Below are positions 48,530-59,957 of a stretch of DNA of 64,000 nucleotides, piece after piece. Location of the stretch: positions 40,749,695 to 40,813,694 of the forward strand of contig CM049316.1 in assembly GCA_026874595.1 (NCBI GenBank), given 5' to 3'. The notes under the pieces were generated by a model. It had not been told where the DNA came from. It made no database searches and saw only the letters and a program-made list of their open reading frames with translations. Each line of letters starts with the position of its first letter. The first letter of the stretch is position 1. This stretch comes from Sipunculus nudus. Lineage: Eukaryota; Annelida; Sipuncula; Golfingiida; Sipunculidae. The position numbers and the translations under genes are program-made.

Positions 48530-48819
48530 CTCTCTTTCCCTCTCTCTCTCTTTCTTTCTTTCTCTCTTTCTCTCTCTCTCGCTTCTCTCTCTCTCTCTTT
48601 CTCTCTCTCATTCTCTCTCGCTTATCTCTCTTTCTCTCTCTCTGTTTCTCTCTGTCTTTCCCTCTCCCTCTTACTCTCTTTCTTTCTTTCTCTCTTTCTC
48701 TCTCTCGCTTCTCTCTCTCTCTCTCTCTCATTCTCTCTCGCTTATCTCTCTTTCTCTCTTTCTCTCTCTGTGTTTCTCTCTGTCTTTCCCTCTCCCTCTT
48801 ACTATCTTTCTTTCTTTCT

Positions 48820-48915
<96 letters not shown>

Positions 48916-48950
48916 TTTTTCTCTCTCTCTTGTACTCTCTCTCTCTCTGT
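48530..48950. repeat. CT-rich low-complexity block
   Basis: Almost pure pyrimidine. Within the left part the wording GTTTCTCTCTGTCTTTCCCT with CTCCCTCTTAC occurs twice about 125 bp apart, so the block grew by tandem duplication as well as by slippage. The right part (48838-48908) is a nearly perfect TC run. Confidence 0.95.
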
Positions 48951-49121
48951 AGCTGTAATTTTTTTTCAGTCTCCTCATGGATTATAGGCTTTATATATCT
49001 CAAATACCTCTTATTTTCAAAAGCTGGCACGAGACTGATTTGCAAATGAATTTATTTTGCCCTTGACCTTTTATCCAGATCACGACTGGGCGAGGCTGCC
49101 CTTGTGATTGCTGGGCGATAA

Positions 49122-49271
49122 CAGGCCTCTAGTTTAGTGAACGTCAGGTTTGCTGATGACAGGAGCATAATTATACAACGGGCAACACATGATAAATTAA
49201 TGGTCGTCTGTTCAGGACTGAATGAAAACTATGACCAGCTGATGACTATTGTTGAGTCAGCGCACATCGCG
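49122..49271 (+). pseudogene. Possible non-LTR reverse-transcriptase relic, about 50 codons
   Basis: A stop-to-stop frame from 49122 to the TAG at 49272 reads VNVRFADDRSIIIQ at 49137-49178. FADD (49149-49160) with a preceding Arg and following hydrophobics is the layout of the polymerase motif C of non-LTR retrotransposon reverse transcriptases, and the downstream GLNENYDQLMTI resembles the palm-thumb stretch after it. There is no homologous-looking sequence before or after and no second motif, so this could be coincidence. If real it is a short, dead fragment. Confidence 0.25.
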
Positions 49272-49274
49272 TAG

Positions 49275-49550
49275 TAATCAATAGAGTACGGCGCCGTACG
49301 CTCAAAGAGATAATCAGGGTGAGAGGAAGGCCAAGTCCTGAACAAAGAGACAGAACCCTCTAATTTGTGGGTTAAAGCCTCCGATGGTATGGACAGTTCT
49401 ACAGCTTATTTTGAGAATAGAAATTTCTTAACATTTAGGTCTACCAACCTTACACATTTTTCAAAGTTAAATTATAAAGATTCAATTAATTTAACATAGT
49501 TTCAAAATTCTTTCTTTTACTTTATTTTTACCCTTAATTCTTGGGGCTGC
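49275..49550. other. Unassigned non-coding DNA
   Basis: No coding frame, repeat or inverted structure was seen between the relic and the 65-bp array. Confidence 0.35.
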
Positions 49551-49554
49551 GCTC

Positions 49555-49835
49555 AGAACTTAGACGCGTCACGGTGTCAGGATCTATCACGTGACGGTCT
49601 TTCTATCACAAGGATAATCGGAGCTTTGACCCGTCATACTCTGAGGATCTATCACGTGACGGCCTTTCTATCACAAGGATAATCGGAGCTTTGACGCGTC
49701 ATACTCTGAGGAACTATCACGTGACTGCATCTCTTAAACAATGATATTCAGAACAAAGATCCATAGCGTCGTCCGGACAATCACGTGACTGGCACTCTAT
49801 CCCTAGGATAATCTGAGATTAGATGCGTCTCGTGA
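49555..49835. repeat. 65-bp tandem repeat with CACGTG, four copies
   Basis: Units contain GACGCGTCATACTCTGAGGA, TCTATCACGTGACGGCC and TTTCTATCACAAGGATAATC followed by GGAGCTTTGAC. The TCACGTGAC cores lie at 49587, 49652, 49717 and 49781 (spacing 65, 65, 64). The second unit is nearly identical to its neighbours and the fourth is diverged. Each core is a palindromic E-box. Confidence 0.9.
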
Positions 49836-49892
49836 TATGGTGGTTCTATATTGACCCATTTATTTAACTTATCTAGGGCTGCAATTCTATAT

Positions 49893-49942
49893 CCATGGTG
49901 TACCAAGTTGTAAATGACCATGGTGTACCAAGATGTAAATGA
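49893..49942. repeat. 25-bp tandem duplication
   Basis: CCATGGTGTACCAAGTTGTA and AATGA are repeated once immediately, with one substitution. Confidence 0.9.
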
Positions 49943-50559
49943 CACTGACTCAGCTGTTCATATGCCACCGTCCTCCCACTGGATGATGCCATAAGACACG
50001 GATGGATATTAAACAAATATACCTACCCTAAGATTGAATATGGACGTGATCCATTTAGATCCGTTGGGAAATGTTACCTTTCCGGTAACAAGAGATTGTG
50101 CCGGTTGCCAGGACCGCTACTTGTCAATTGTGGTGAACTGAATTTTGGACCACTCACGGCTCCCCCGGTAATATACAACGTCGGGTTTATGACGGCAATA
50201 AGGCTGAGGCAGTCTATCCCATAATTAGCTACAAGAGCGCGGGAAAAACGGCTCGCAGATATGTGAATGTCATGCAACCCTCACAGGAATAAGAAATCCC
50301 AAGACACATCTATTCTAATTCTAAAACATCTTGCTTTTCTTCACCATCTATCTATCTTTCTATCGTTGTAAGCAAGGAGAACCAATGTATCATAACTAAT
50401 ATCATTATAAATTAACTCGAAGATGCGTCGGAAAATACCACGACTAATTCATATGGCAAGTTTCTTAAAAGCAATTATTGTTTACGGTGATATTACTCAG
50501 AATCCGTTACATTAGAAATAAACAGAAAAACGACCTCACATGCAAGGGGTAATAAAATT

Positions 50560-50900
50560 AACGGTAAAAAAAGATAAAGGCGATTATAAGGAACGATTCG
50601 TGTTAATATGATTATAGCCCGTCAGTGTTGAATAATTATCCGAAAGCCACTGATATAATTAAGGCTTAATACCAGATAAAAGATAATTTTTTATTTCAAT
50701 TGACAAAATAATGATATAATTAATAAATGGACTGGCTTGTGCCTGAAAAAAAGACATCTAATTACAATTTTCCAAATTCCATTAAGGGACATTGGTATTA
50801 TTTGTTGGGATAGCAGGAAACTCAGGTCATTTTTCAACCAGTTCTTAAGGTCCTAACAGCAATTTACAGAGAATCAGCCATTCCAATTGTTGCAGGGTTA
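50560..50900. promoter_or_regulatory. Candidate regulatory block
   Basis: A repeat-free, very AT-rich stretch with many TAATTA, ATTATA and AATAATTA cores (e.g. 50632, 50656, 50710, 50759) and a CCATTAAGGGACATTGG segment. Possible conserved element; composition alone could explain the motifs. Confidence 0.2.
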
Positions 50901-50948
50901 GCATTTACCCAGATTACTCGCCTCAGAAAACATTACAAAGATGACAAT

Positions 50949-51018
50949 GCGGCCCCCCATTTGGAACTCCTCGGCCGAATCCGTTGGCTTCTAGCCTCGG
51001 ATGTGCAAAGGGGGCCGC
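50949..51018. repeat. GC-rich hairpin around the left inverted copy
   Basis: GCGGCCCCCCATTTG (50949-50963) and CAAAGGGGGCCGC (51006-51018) are inverse complements apart from a two-base insertion and enclose the 38-bp sequence that is repeated in reverse at 51452. Confidence 0.65.
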
Positions 51019-51490
51019 CATGGGACGTATTCGGGCAAGGTCAAGGCCACGGCAGGTCAACCGCACATCGTTTGTGCGCTTTGGAAAACAATGCATTTTG
51101 TGTACAGATACTGTCAATTCTCACATATTTTACCTTTAAACCTATAAGACAACACTAATCCAAGAAACAGAGGGGAAAATTCCATGTATACTGATCTAGA
51201 CCGCTCGAGGATACAGTTCACGCCAGGAAGTCATGCCCGAACGGGCGGCCGGTGTATGAGGCATTTGTTATAAACTTTTTACTTAAATAACTGTCGGAAC
51301 CTGGTAAAAATTGATGTTTATCAACATATCAAGCCCATATAACATATATGATTATGGCAAATAAGTAAATTATTGTAAAAACTGTGATCATTTGTCAAAC
51401 GAGTCAGAAGAAATAACAACCGGGTGGATTTCATTGGACCATACATACATCCCGAGGCTAGAAGCCAAGGGATTCGGCCGAGGAGTTCCG
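50963..51490. repeat. Inverted pair of about 38 bp, 450 bp apart
   Basis: GGAACTCCTCGGCCGAATCC at 50963 continues to ...CTAGCCTCGG at 51000. Its reverse complement stands at 51452-51489, with one mismatch. The spacer holds no transposase. These may be termini of a small element, or two copies of a dispersed motif in opposite orientation. Confidence 0.75.
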
Positions 51491-51734
51491 AATATACTTT
51501 ATATAAAAATTCAACACCATAAGATAGCCTAACATTTATGACCATTAATGAGGCAGTTGACGTATCCATTTTATAATTTTTCTCAGTATGTGATGGAGTT
51601 ATCTGGAAACTTTAAAAAAATGTTTAATTTTCCTTAAAACGTGAGGGGACATGTCCCCTATCGCCTATATAACAGGGCCCGTGTTACAACTTTATTTATT
51701 TTACAAGGACTTAGCAAATAGTTATAATAAATTA

Positions 51735-51925
51735 TGTTGCCACTCTCAATAACACAGATGATGGCGTTCGGTAGTTTCCAGAGGTAAAGGAAACCAGAGA
51801 ACCCCGAGGAAACAAAAGACCATGTACGGGCCACTACTATGCACTCTCACAGCCACGCCGGGAATCGAACCCGGGTCTCCGGGGGGAAACTGCCGAGCTT
51901 GTAACCACTCGACTGTCCATATGCG
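51735..51925 (-). mobile_element. tRNA-derived SINE, minus strand
   Basis: On the minus strand GTCGAGTGGTTAC (A box, complement of 51901-51913) and a perfect T-arm CCGGGTTCGATTCCCGG (complement of 51858-51874, with the B box inside) form a tRNA-like head, partly pairing at its ends (ACAG with CTGT). A body of about 115 bp follows, including CCTCGGGGTTCTCTGG and TTTCCTTTACCTCTGG, then an A/T-rich end. A real tRNA gene is unlikely because the anticodon arm is malformed and the acceptor stem is short. The B box is intact, so the copy could still be transcribed by RNA polymerase III. Confidence 0.7.
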
Positions 51926-51929
51926 AAAG

Positions 51930-53920
51930 TATAAATTTTGTTCCAAATATAAAATATACCAGAATGAATATTTGTCCCATCTCCATGCCGACCAAACACA
52001 TTTCCCGACGAATGATATAGCAAACCAGTTAATCAAGCAAACTGCGATAGTCATACCTGCCTGTCATCAAAAGTCACTAAACATACAGGCATATATCAAT
52101 CCTTAACGGATTTTTTCACATCCTTGTCAAACATTCATTCGCATACTCAAAGTAAACGATGGGCCGGTTAACTGCACTGGTACCTGCAAGATTGCAAGAC
52201 CTTGCAAACATATCTCCGCAGAGACCTACACATAGTTATCGAAAAGGCTCCACTTGAATTCTGGTCCTTTGAAAGTATATTTGTCAAGGGATAACTATCC
52301 ACATATTAACATCAAATTTGTTGGATTACGAGATCAGTTTATGTTTAAAGGGCATTTTGTTATAGTATTCATGTGACAACGATCAACAGGGATTTTTTAT
52401 TCATTCCTTTTTTTCTGATATCTTAATATGAATATAAGATTACAGTAGAACTGAAACTCATGTTCATGTTAAATGATCAATAAATGATTTCAAGGCTGAA
52501 ATTTAATTTTTGAACGTACGGAAATTCATCATTATTCGAACAGTAAAAAAGAGAACAGATTGGAAAGTCCTTGAAGGACATGTTTTCCTTTGTTTCTGGC
52601 GGTGGGTCCATCAGTTGAGCTGAGTGGGAGCCCTGTGGTTAGGACACTGGAAATTTGGTTAAATTTAACCAGAGTAAAGCAAAAAAATCACATTTTTCAT
52701 GCGATTATTTAGCCTTCAAAATTAAAAATATTAAAAAAATTAAATAGGTTTATACCGGCCCAAAAATATGTTGGTTAACAAACGATTGCTCTTGTGTTTA
52801 TGATTAAATGAAATTGTCTTAATTACGATGAAATTGAGACGAGAAGCAGATGGATAATTGCTCATTTTATTAATTAGAAACTAAAGCCAGCCTATTGTTA
52901 TAAGAAGCAAGAAAACACAAGTTTTGTCACGTGACTTTGCAAAAGCGTTTTCATAATGATGCCAACGTAACTTTCATTAAACTTAATCAGGCGACTCTCT
53001 TGTAAAACCAGGGAAGAATTTATTATAATAATTTTTTTTATTTCTAAAAAAAAGCAGTTACGAATACATCTTTACCATGTGAGTGAGATATATAAGACAG
53101 AATTAAACATGTGTACATCAATTCATCACAGAAGATTTAAAACAACAAAATCTTATTCAAATTGGAAGTTGAGTCATCTTGATCTAACTTTTAGGGTCAC
53201 AGAGCTATTTATAGACAAAATCTTGTGAGCATTTTTCTCCGGAGCCACTGGATGGATCATTTTGAAATGTGATATTGGCCTAGATGCTCACAAGCTGCTT
53301 CACCAGGCTGTTAGCGCCAAATGCAATATCTCAATTTTTAAGATTTTTTTAATTCACCTTGTGAATCTTTGATGTATTCAAATAATAAAACATAGGTACA
53401 TCTTATGATCCTGGGAGAGAAGATAATAACAAATCTTGAAAAAGTTTGGAGATGGGTCATTTGTGCTTTCTGGTGTTGATAAGAACATCTCATTTTAAAT
53501 CTCCAAAGATAGTGTTTATCATCTTACTGATCGGCAGGCTTAATTGGAAGGCCTTGCCCAACGGCTGTGTTTCACTCACAAATGATCGCGCCTATTGGGG
53601 TTCATGTGTGGTATGACCCAGCTATGGGGACGAATACACACCCAATACCGGCAGTGCAGTAGTCACCGGGCCTGGTTAACACCAGATGTAAGAGAGAATG
53701 TGCGTGGTACTCCCCTGTCATGTAGCCAAAAACTGTAGATGTGCATATACTTAAGAGTTAAGCTGTAATTAAACTAGAATATCAGCAGAAGCTGACCAAA
53801 GCCCTCAACCAAAAGAACAGTGTTTATGGGTGGTAACGGTAACAAGTATGAAATTTTTGTTCTCACATGGATGTATATCTGTACATGTCTCAGTTATAAA
53901 TGTAAATTGGAGAGGTGTGT
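51930..53920. other. Unassigned non-coding DNA
   Basis: No coding frame above 100 codons. 53180-53480 uses wording ('gtcacagagc', 'ctcaagctgcttcacc') loosely like the AAGGTCA-type repeats further on but could not be bounded. Confidence 0.35.
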
Positions 53921-53929
53921 AGTACCTTT

Positions 53930-54530
53930 ATAAGTATGGTAACATCGATCTCATGCAGGACTGAAAGATCATCAAAGCATATCATGATACCATGTTTCAT
54001 AACAATCCACCAAATGCTTCCTGAGAAATAAGTTTTTTTTTTCTATTCTAAGCTCTGTGACCTTGAAAAGTAAGCCAAGGTCACCGATCTTTGAACTTGA
54101 CCATGATTTCGTACATATGCATCATCACTGAAGAAATGAAGTTCCTGTGTTGAATACCTTTGGAGATATCCCGCTCAAGCAGCCAAAGTTGAAAAATTCG
54201 ATATAAAATCATTAAAAATGATCCAAATCATCCAAACTTGTGCAGTAAGTACAGACCAGTCCAAATAGTAAGTTTTGTGAAAATTAACCCAATTGTTCCT
54301 GAGAAATAAGCTTCTAAAAGTTTTAAAGGTTCTAAAGGACACGAGATTTTGTCGATATACATCTTCACCGAAGAAATAAAATTCCTAAGGTGAATCCTTT
54401 TAGAAATAGCCCGCTCACGATGTAAAAAGTTATCGGTACCCGAACGGAGGACGGACGTACGGACAGACGGACGGTACAACAGCTTGGGTAACGACAATAA
54501 ACCATCCTCCTGAGGGCTGAGGGCTAAAAA
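53930..54530. repeat. Dispersed repeat family C, two tandem units
   Basis: CCTGAGAAATAAG recurs at about 54020 and 54298 and GAAGAAAT(G/A)AA at 54128 and 54370; each unit includes CCCGCTCA and a GACCTTGA/AAGGTCA pair (54058-54085 in unit 1). The right end has GGACGGACGTACGGACAGACGG-type pentamers, as in families A and A', then CCTCCTGAGGGCTGAGGGC. Unit length is about 245-280 bp. Confidence 0.65.
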
Positions 54531-54618
54531 AATGAAGGCGGTTACCTCAAACTAAAAAGAAAAGACTACATTTTGAACAAGTGACATTTGTACAGATATG
54601 CATCCATTTGCAAACAGA

Positions 54619-54813
54619 CAGTAGCAGATCCAGAGAGGGGTCATGTGGGAAGCAACCCAAAAAATTTTAACAGCCGCACCAACTTTTTTGCATGGGTTTT
54701 AGGCCATATTGTGACGCCTGGACCCTTCTCCTCTCCGGCGGCCTCTTTTAGGTTTTCTGAGCATTCTTCCTTGCTTGGACTTCTCACTTTCCAAAATCCT
54801 GTATCCACCTCAG
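54619..54813. mobile_element. Possible short MITE
   Basis: Starts CAGTAGCAGATCCAGAGAGG and ends, on the opposite strand, CTGAGGTGGATACAGGAT; the two agree at key positions (C-G---G--GAT-CAG). Length 195 bp. This resembles 'CAGTGGCGGATCCAG' MITEs known in many animals. No 8-bp target duplication could be found, so the call is tentative. Confidence 0.4.
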
Positions 54814-54829
54814 AGTAAAAGATAAGTGC

Positions 54830-55840
54830 GTCATAATTTGACAAGTAACATAACGTGTACAGGAGCAGGGACATTTCAGGACCCTTGCGTATCAGTACAG
54901 AACAGCGGGTCTATACTTGAAGATAAGCATAAGTACTTTTTTTCTGTAAACAAATTTTATTAAAAAGCCAAAAAGTCTTATTTTTTATCAACATGATAAT
55001 TTGATACATTAAATCTCGTGACTGCATATCACGACCTACCAGTTATCCATGGTGCATGTAATATGCAATTCTTGACATCCTTGTTTTTTTCTGATGCCAT
55101 GTTTATGACGAAAAAGATATAGAAGAATTTCCCTATTTGATAAGTTTTTTAAATGTTTTTATTCATGGGTGTCAAGTATTCTGCTTTTGCCAGACACCCG
55201 GTAACACTAGCAACATTTACTGGGTGACGTCAGAGCCAGTTAGGTACAAACATTTGAGTCTATATCCTGTAGTAAGCAATATAAGCAGAGCTTTCTCAGA
55301 TGGCAGTGAACATTTACATTGTCAGGATACTTTCGCCCGCGAAAAAAGGTCCTCAGCCTGGTTATTATTGATTGTGCATTGTCGCTGTAGTTTTAGAGTA
55401 GTGTTTCACCACGGTTGGAATGACAACATAGAAAAAAAACTAGTGTTGTGGTAGATTTCTTCAGCTTGGAGTAAAATTCCACCTACTTTTGAGAACCGAG
55501 CCAAAGTACGAATTTAAAACAAACACGTTTAAACGGAATCTCAAAATATCATTTAAGACACACATTAGTAGTTTTTCTTAATATTTAAGATGACATAAAC
55601 TTCCGAAAGATCATGATTGTAGTCTTAATTATCATTTTTTATAAACCTAAACACATAATAGTGTGTTTTTTTTTAATTCCAAGACTTGACCCTGGTCCTG
55701 TAGTACCTGATAAATACATAATGCCTTTACACATAAGCCATTAGTTGTCAGTTATGTAAAAAGACTTCATATATGATAACATATAAACACATATATCATT
55801 GGATATTTAGGATGGATTCATCATCCTTCTACCAAGGCCC
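54830..55840. other. Unassigned non-coding DNA
   Basis: A plus-strand open frame of 105 codons (55137-55454) has no recognised motif. Confidence 0.4.
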
Positions 55841-55849
55841 GGCGGCTTA

Positions 55850-56420
55850 CCATTACACGAATTATGAACAAGATCACATGCATGAGAAACGGGATAGATT
55901 TCAAAGCCTTAATTGATTGGACATATTCAATTGCTTTTATTCATTATTCATGACATAAATGCTGGAGCAAGGCATCTTACAAATGCAGCTGCCACCGTCT
56001 TGATAATAGGAACTGTGATGATTGTATATTGTGAGAGTTTCTGACATTTCTTACATAGGTATCGTCGCCTCCTGATGATAACACGGTGTTATGATTACTG
56101 ACTGGTTGTTTGATTAGAGTTAATGGTCATTCTTTTACTATTATATATTTAGGAATACATTGTTTTGTATTCATTAATTGATTTCTGCTAATTAAATTTT
56201 CACAAATGTTCGTTGTGATTAAATTTATCAAATTTGCTTGCCATCTGATTCCTATTTAAGGTTCAGGTTTTGTAATTTATTGCCATTTTCTTACATATCC
56301 CGATTAATTAATAACTGAATGGATGTTTTAATTCCTGTTTAATTGAAGAAGAAAACATTACAGGTTTATAAAAAGTGAAATCCATATTCAACATAATTCC
56401 GATCATGAGACATTGGTCCT
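55850..56420. promoter_or_regulatory. Candidate regulatory block
   Basis: About 570 bp free of repeats with many homeodomain-type cores: TTAATTGATTGG, TTCATTATTCATGACATAAA, ATTAATTGATTTCTGC, CTAATTAAATTT and CGATTAATTAATAACTG. It also has AGCTGCCACCGTC and a palindromic GATAACACGGTGTTATGATT. It is the best candidate for a conserved non-coding element in the window, but only on these grounds. Confidence 0.25.
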
Positions 56421-56485
56421 TATGGGATAGAAGTTGTTTATGTGAAAGATCGATTTTATACAATGAAGGTCCCAGTGCTCATTAA

Positions 56486-56679
56486 TTAGAGATACAGCGA
56501 GAGATAGAAAGAGAGGAATGAGAGGTGAGAAAAATCGAGAGGAAGCAAGAGAGAGAAGAAGTGAGATAGTGAGAGAAGAAAGGGGGAGAGCGAGAGAGAG
56601 AGAGAGGAAGCGATAGGGAGAATGAAAAGACCTAGAGGAAGCAACATTACCAGTGAAAGACAGAATAAACGAGGGAGAG

Positions 56680-56717
<38 letters not shown>

Positions 56718-56721
56718 AGAG

Positions 56722-56775
<54 letters not shown>

Positions 56776-56921
56776 GAGGGAGGAAAGGAGAGAATAAGAA
56801 AGAGAAGAATCGATAGAAAACAAGATACAGTAGAGAGGAAGAGGTAGTGAGAGAGAGAAGAAACGAGGGAGAATGAGAAGCACCGAGAAGAGGTGACAGT
56901 GAGAGAAGAAGTGGTATAGAA

Positions 56922-56977
<56 letters not shown>

Positions 56978-57177
56978 AACCAGGGAGAGCATGAGAGAAA
57001 GGATAGGAAAGAATAAGAAAGAGAAGGACCGATAGGAAACGAGAGATAGTAGACAGGAAAAGGAAGAGAAAGAGAGAATACACGCGTGAGAGCAAGAGAA
57101 GGAGAAGGGATAGAATAAGAGTAAGAGAGAGAGAGAGAAGAAGAACCGAGAGGAAGCCAGTGAAAGAGAGAGGACAT
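56486..57177. repeat. GA-rich low-complexity block
   Basis: Nearly pure purine, with perfect GA runs at about 56686-56772 and 56940-56972, a (GT)n piece at 56921-56940 and imperfect repeated wording such as GAGAGAAGAAACGAGGGAGA and 'cgataggaaacgaga'. Long open frames on both strands (Arg/Glu and Leu/Ser runs) are artefacts. Confidence 0.95.
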
Positions 57178-57179
57178 GT

Positions 57180-57770
57180 TACTAACAATTTACACATATA
57201 TTAAAACTAATTGATAGCTTGTAAACGGATATGTGGACAGAGTTTATTGCAAAGTGTTCATGACCATGTTACCGTTAAGCCCTTTCAGTTTAACTGTATA
57301 AATGGTTGTTCAGACACTGAAACAAACCACTGAAGTCTTTTACTCTGTTGGCCTACAGTCTGGTCTAGTGTCATCTTGCCAAGTTACAGTTCTCAAAAGG
57401 GCGCCTGGGATTGCGTCAACCATATAGCCAATTTAACTGTACATATAGGTGGTAGGTTTTATGTTTTAGTGCCACATTGTAAGTCACGAGTCGCTTTGTC
57501 CCTCCGCCAGTACACTTCCCTGTGTTTCATTTTTAATAAGCACGGCATGACAATGGACTCATGTGTACTGGTGAATGATATACCGCAGTATGCTTCACCA
57601 ATGCATACAAAAAAAAAACGAATTAGTCACACAGGCACGAAAAAGGAAAAGTAAATTGTCTGATTCAGCAATTTTCATGGTCGCTGTACGTTTTGAACAA
57701 TGACTGACAAAATCCCATGGGGAGGTAAACACTGCGATATGCGCCCGCTTATCGTGGATCATACATAGGA
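57180..57770. other. Unassigned non-coding DNA
   Basis: A 92-codon open frame at 57376-57654 has no recognised motif. Confidence 0.4.
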
Positions 57771-57776
57771 CATGGC

Positions 57777-57935
57777 CGTACGCTATACGGCGCGGTATGC
57801 GGATTAAATTGTCCACTGAGAAGCCCATTTTACCACGTGCCTCTTACGCTTTCAGCATACGGCGGGGTCGGTAAAATAACTAGAGAGAACATTTTTTTCG
57901 GATGCTGCAAACCGCATACCGTATAGCGCGCGTCC
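57777..57935. repeat. Nested foldback of about 150 bp
   Basis: Outer arms CGCTATACGGCGCGGTATGC (57781-57800) and CCGCATACCGTATAGCG (57912-57928) pair apart from a short GCG insertion. Inner arms ATTTTACC (57828-57835) and GGTAAAAT (57870-57877) pair perfectly and are nested. CGTACG/CGGTATGCGG-type wording also appears as CATACGGCGG (57857). No flanking duplication was identified. Confidence 0.65.
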
Positions 57936-57939
57936 GATA

Positions 57940-59150
57940 AACACAGTTTAACAAACGATCCTAGACCTACAGAACCAAAGGTTACTGGTGACAAACATTT
58001 GAATACCCAATTACCAACAAATAAAAATATTGTAGTAAATTTGATTCACACACGACCACGTAAACGTAATTCGTTTTGTAAATACTATTTATTTTAAAAC
58101 ATTTTATTAACGTTATGACAACTCTACTGCAATAATCATGGATTACGCATGTCTCTTAAAGGGGCCTGTTCCAATATCTGACGTCTGATAAGAAAGAAAA
58201 ACTACTTGTGCCAGCCAGACAAAATAACAAAAAGTCGTTACCTAAACAAGGACATCTCCGTTCAAATTATACTTAGATAACCTCGTTTAAGAGCCTTTTT
58301 TAGCAGGATATACCTACAGTCCATTAATGTGTACTCCAGAAATCACATAATTTCTGCAAATAAGGGAGGTGATTAGCTGGCTTGACAATGTGTAACAATT
58401 AACATTTAAAATTACAAAGACGAAAGACAACAAACGTAGTCTTAGCAAACTAGTTTTTTTTTTCAATAATTACTAGAATGTTTTCCCTTTTATTATGTTA
58501 CAGTAGCTAGTTACAGTGGATAGTCTCAAAGGCGGTGTCAGCTCTATACTTACTTTACTCATAGATTTATAACAATATACTGGCATGGAAATTCATACCT
58601 TTCGGTGACAGACGTGATGTTAGTTGAAACAGTGTTCCAAGACTTCCAAGCGGATCTTTCTGTCTGGGTAGTAATACATAAATTTGTACTTTTAAATCTT
58701 TCATTGGATTTTTAGCTATTTTCTCATACAGCCCACGGATTATTGTGATTTTGAGAACTCCCTTCAAAGCTAGCTGGATTAGATCGCTCATATTGTAAGT
58801 TCCAGATTTATATGCAAGGTGTAATTGCAGGGAAAATAATGATGAGTGGATGGCTTCCCTACGTATCTTTTATTTTCCGCAATTTCTTGACGTGCTAGTG
58901 CACTTAATTTTTCTTTTTTATAAGGCCTTTGAAAGTATCCTTATATATGTATTCTTTTATTCTGTGTTACGATGAAAATTAATTAAAATTAAATAATAAA
59001 AAATAACTGAAAAGTCACCTATTTGATATGGTTCCGCATGAGTGAATTCAAATATTTACTATAGAAATGTTGGGAACCAGATTTGGTACAAGCATTTTAT
59101 CCGTCTGTGTCCCTTACAGATAAGGAGTAAATCGACATTAAACATCTGAA
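57940..59150. other. Unassigned non-coding DNA
   Basis: No coding frame, tandem array or bounded element was seen. Confidence 0.4.
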
Positions 59151-59159
59151 TAATTTCAA

Positions 59160-59340
59160 ACTTTTTAGCTCCGAGACCGTGAAAAGTAGGTTAAGGTCAC
59201 TAAAAAAAGGTCAAAGTTATTGGCCCATGAAAATCTGAATAAGTTCACACTTTTTAGCTCCGTGAACGTGAAAATAAGTCAAGGTCACTGAAACTAGGTC
59301 AAAGTTGTAGGCCTATGGTAAGGTGCATCTTGGGCAAGAA
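59160..59340. repeat. AAGGTCA-type repeat, two short tandem units
   Basis: TTTTTAGCTCCGAGACCGTG and TTTTTAGCTCCGTGAACGTG head two units about 92 bp apart, each with AAGGTCACT(A/G)AA and AGGTCAAAGTT followed by a GGCC(C/T)ATG block. The wording matches family C loosely. Confidence 0.65.
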
Positions 59341-59377
59341 TCAGCAAAATGGGATAAAAAAGTGGAAGAATAACAAC

Positions 59378-59420
59378 AGTAATTATAATGATAATGATAA
59401 TAATAATAATAAGAAGAAGA
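59378..59420. repeat. (AAT)n/(GAT)n/(AAG)n microsatellite
   Basis: A trinucleotide run that changes from AATGAT to AAT to AAG. Confidence 0.9.
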
Positions 59421-59957
59421 ATGCCAAATCAAATATCTCCACTTATTGATAGGTGGAGGTCACTAGTATGTTTCTAGGCAGAGCATATATCGATTGGATC
59501 TACCGGTCGTATAGACCAACAAATATATTAACGAACAAACAGATAGACACAGTGAAACTTAATTCCTTGGTCTAAGTAATAAAAAAAAATAAATAAGACC
59601 TGGGAGAAAAACATAGACTCTTTGCGGAGGTGTTTATCCTTCTACAACACTGTAGTTGTACTAAGAACGGGCAACTTATAGTCAGATAAAGTATTGGCCT
59701 GATTTTCACGCCAGCACAACTCACGTTAACAGCCTTACCCGGTTACATCACCAGCTATTTCAGGGCCATTATAGAGTTTCGTCACAACCGTTACTGGATA
59801 GGGCCATGGTTCATGAACGTAGCGTTGCCAGAAAATCATTCTATTTGTCAACGTGGATAGTATTCCAGCCCCGCACCAGTAGTAAAGTAATATCGGGTGT
59901 AAAAAATCGAATTTCTTAATGACTACGAGTTTATATTGTAAAATAGGCGGTGGCTGC

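Noticed and set aside
48450-49045. Arg/Glu-rich frames of about 100 codons
   Set aside because: Products of CT-rich simple sequence.
51850-51925. Functional tRNA gene on the minus strand
   Set aside because: The T-arm is perfect but the acceptor stem and anticodon arm are not; the SINE body follows directly.
54619-54813. hAT-type target duplication for the short MITE
   Set aside because: CAAACAGA on the left and AGTAAAAG on the right do not match; only the termini are suggestive.
56486-57197. Long Leu/Ser and Arg/Glu open frames
   Set aside because: Products of the GA/CT low-complexity block.
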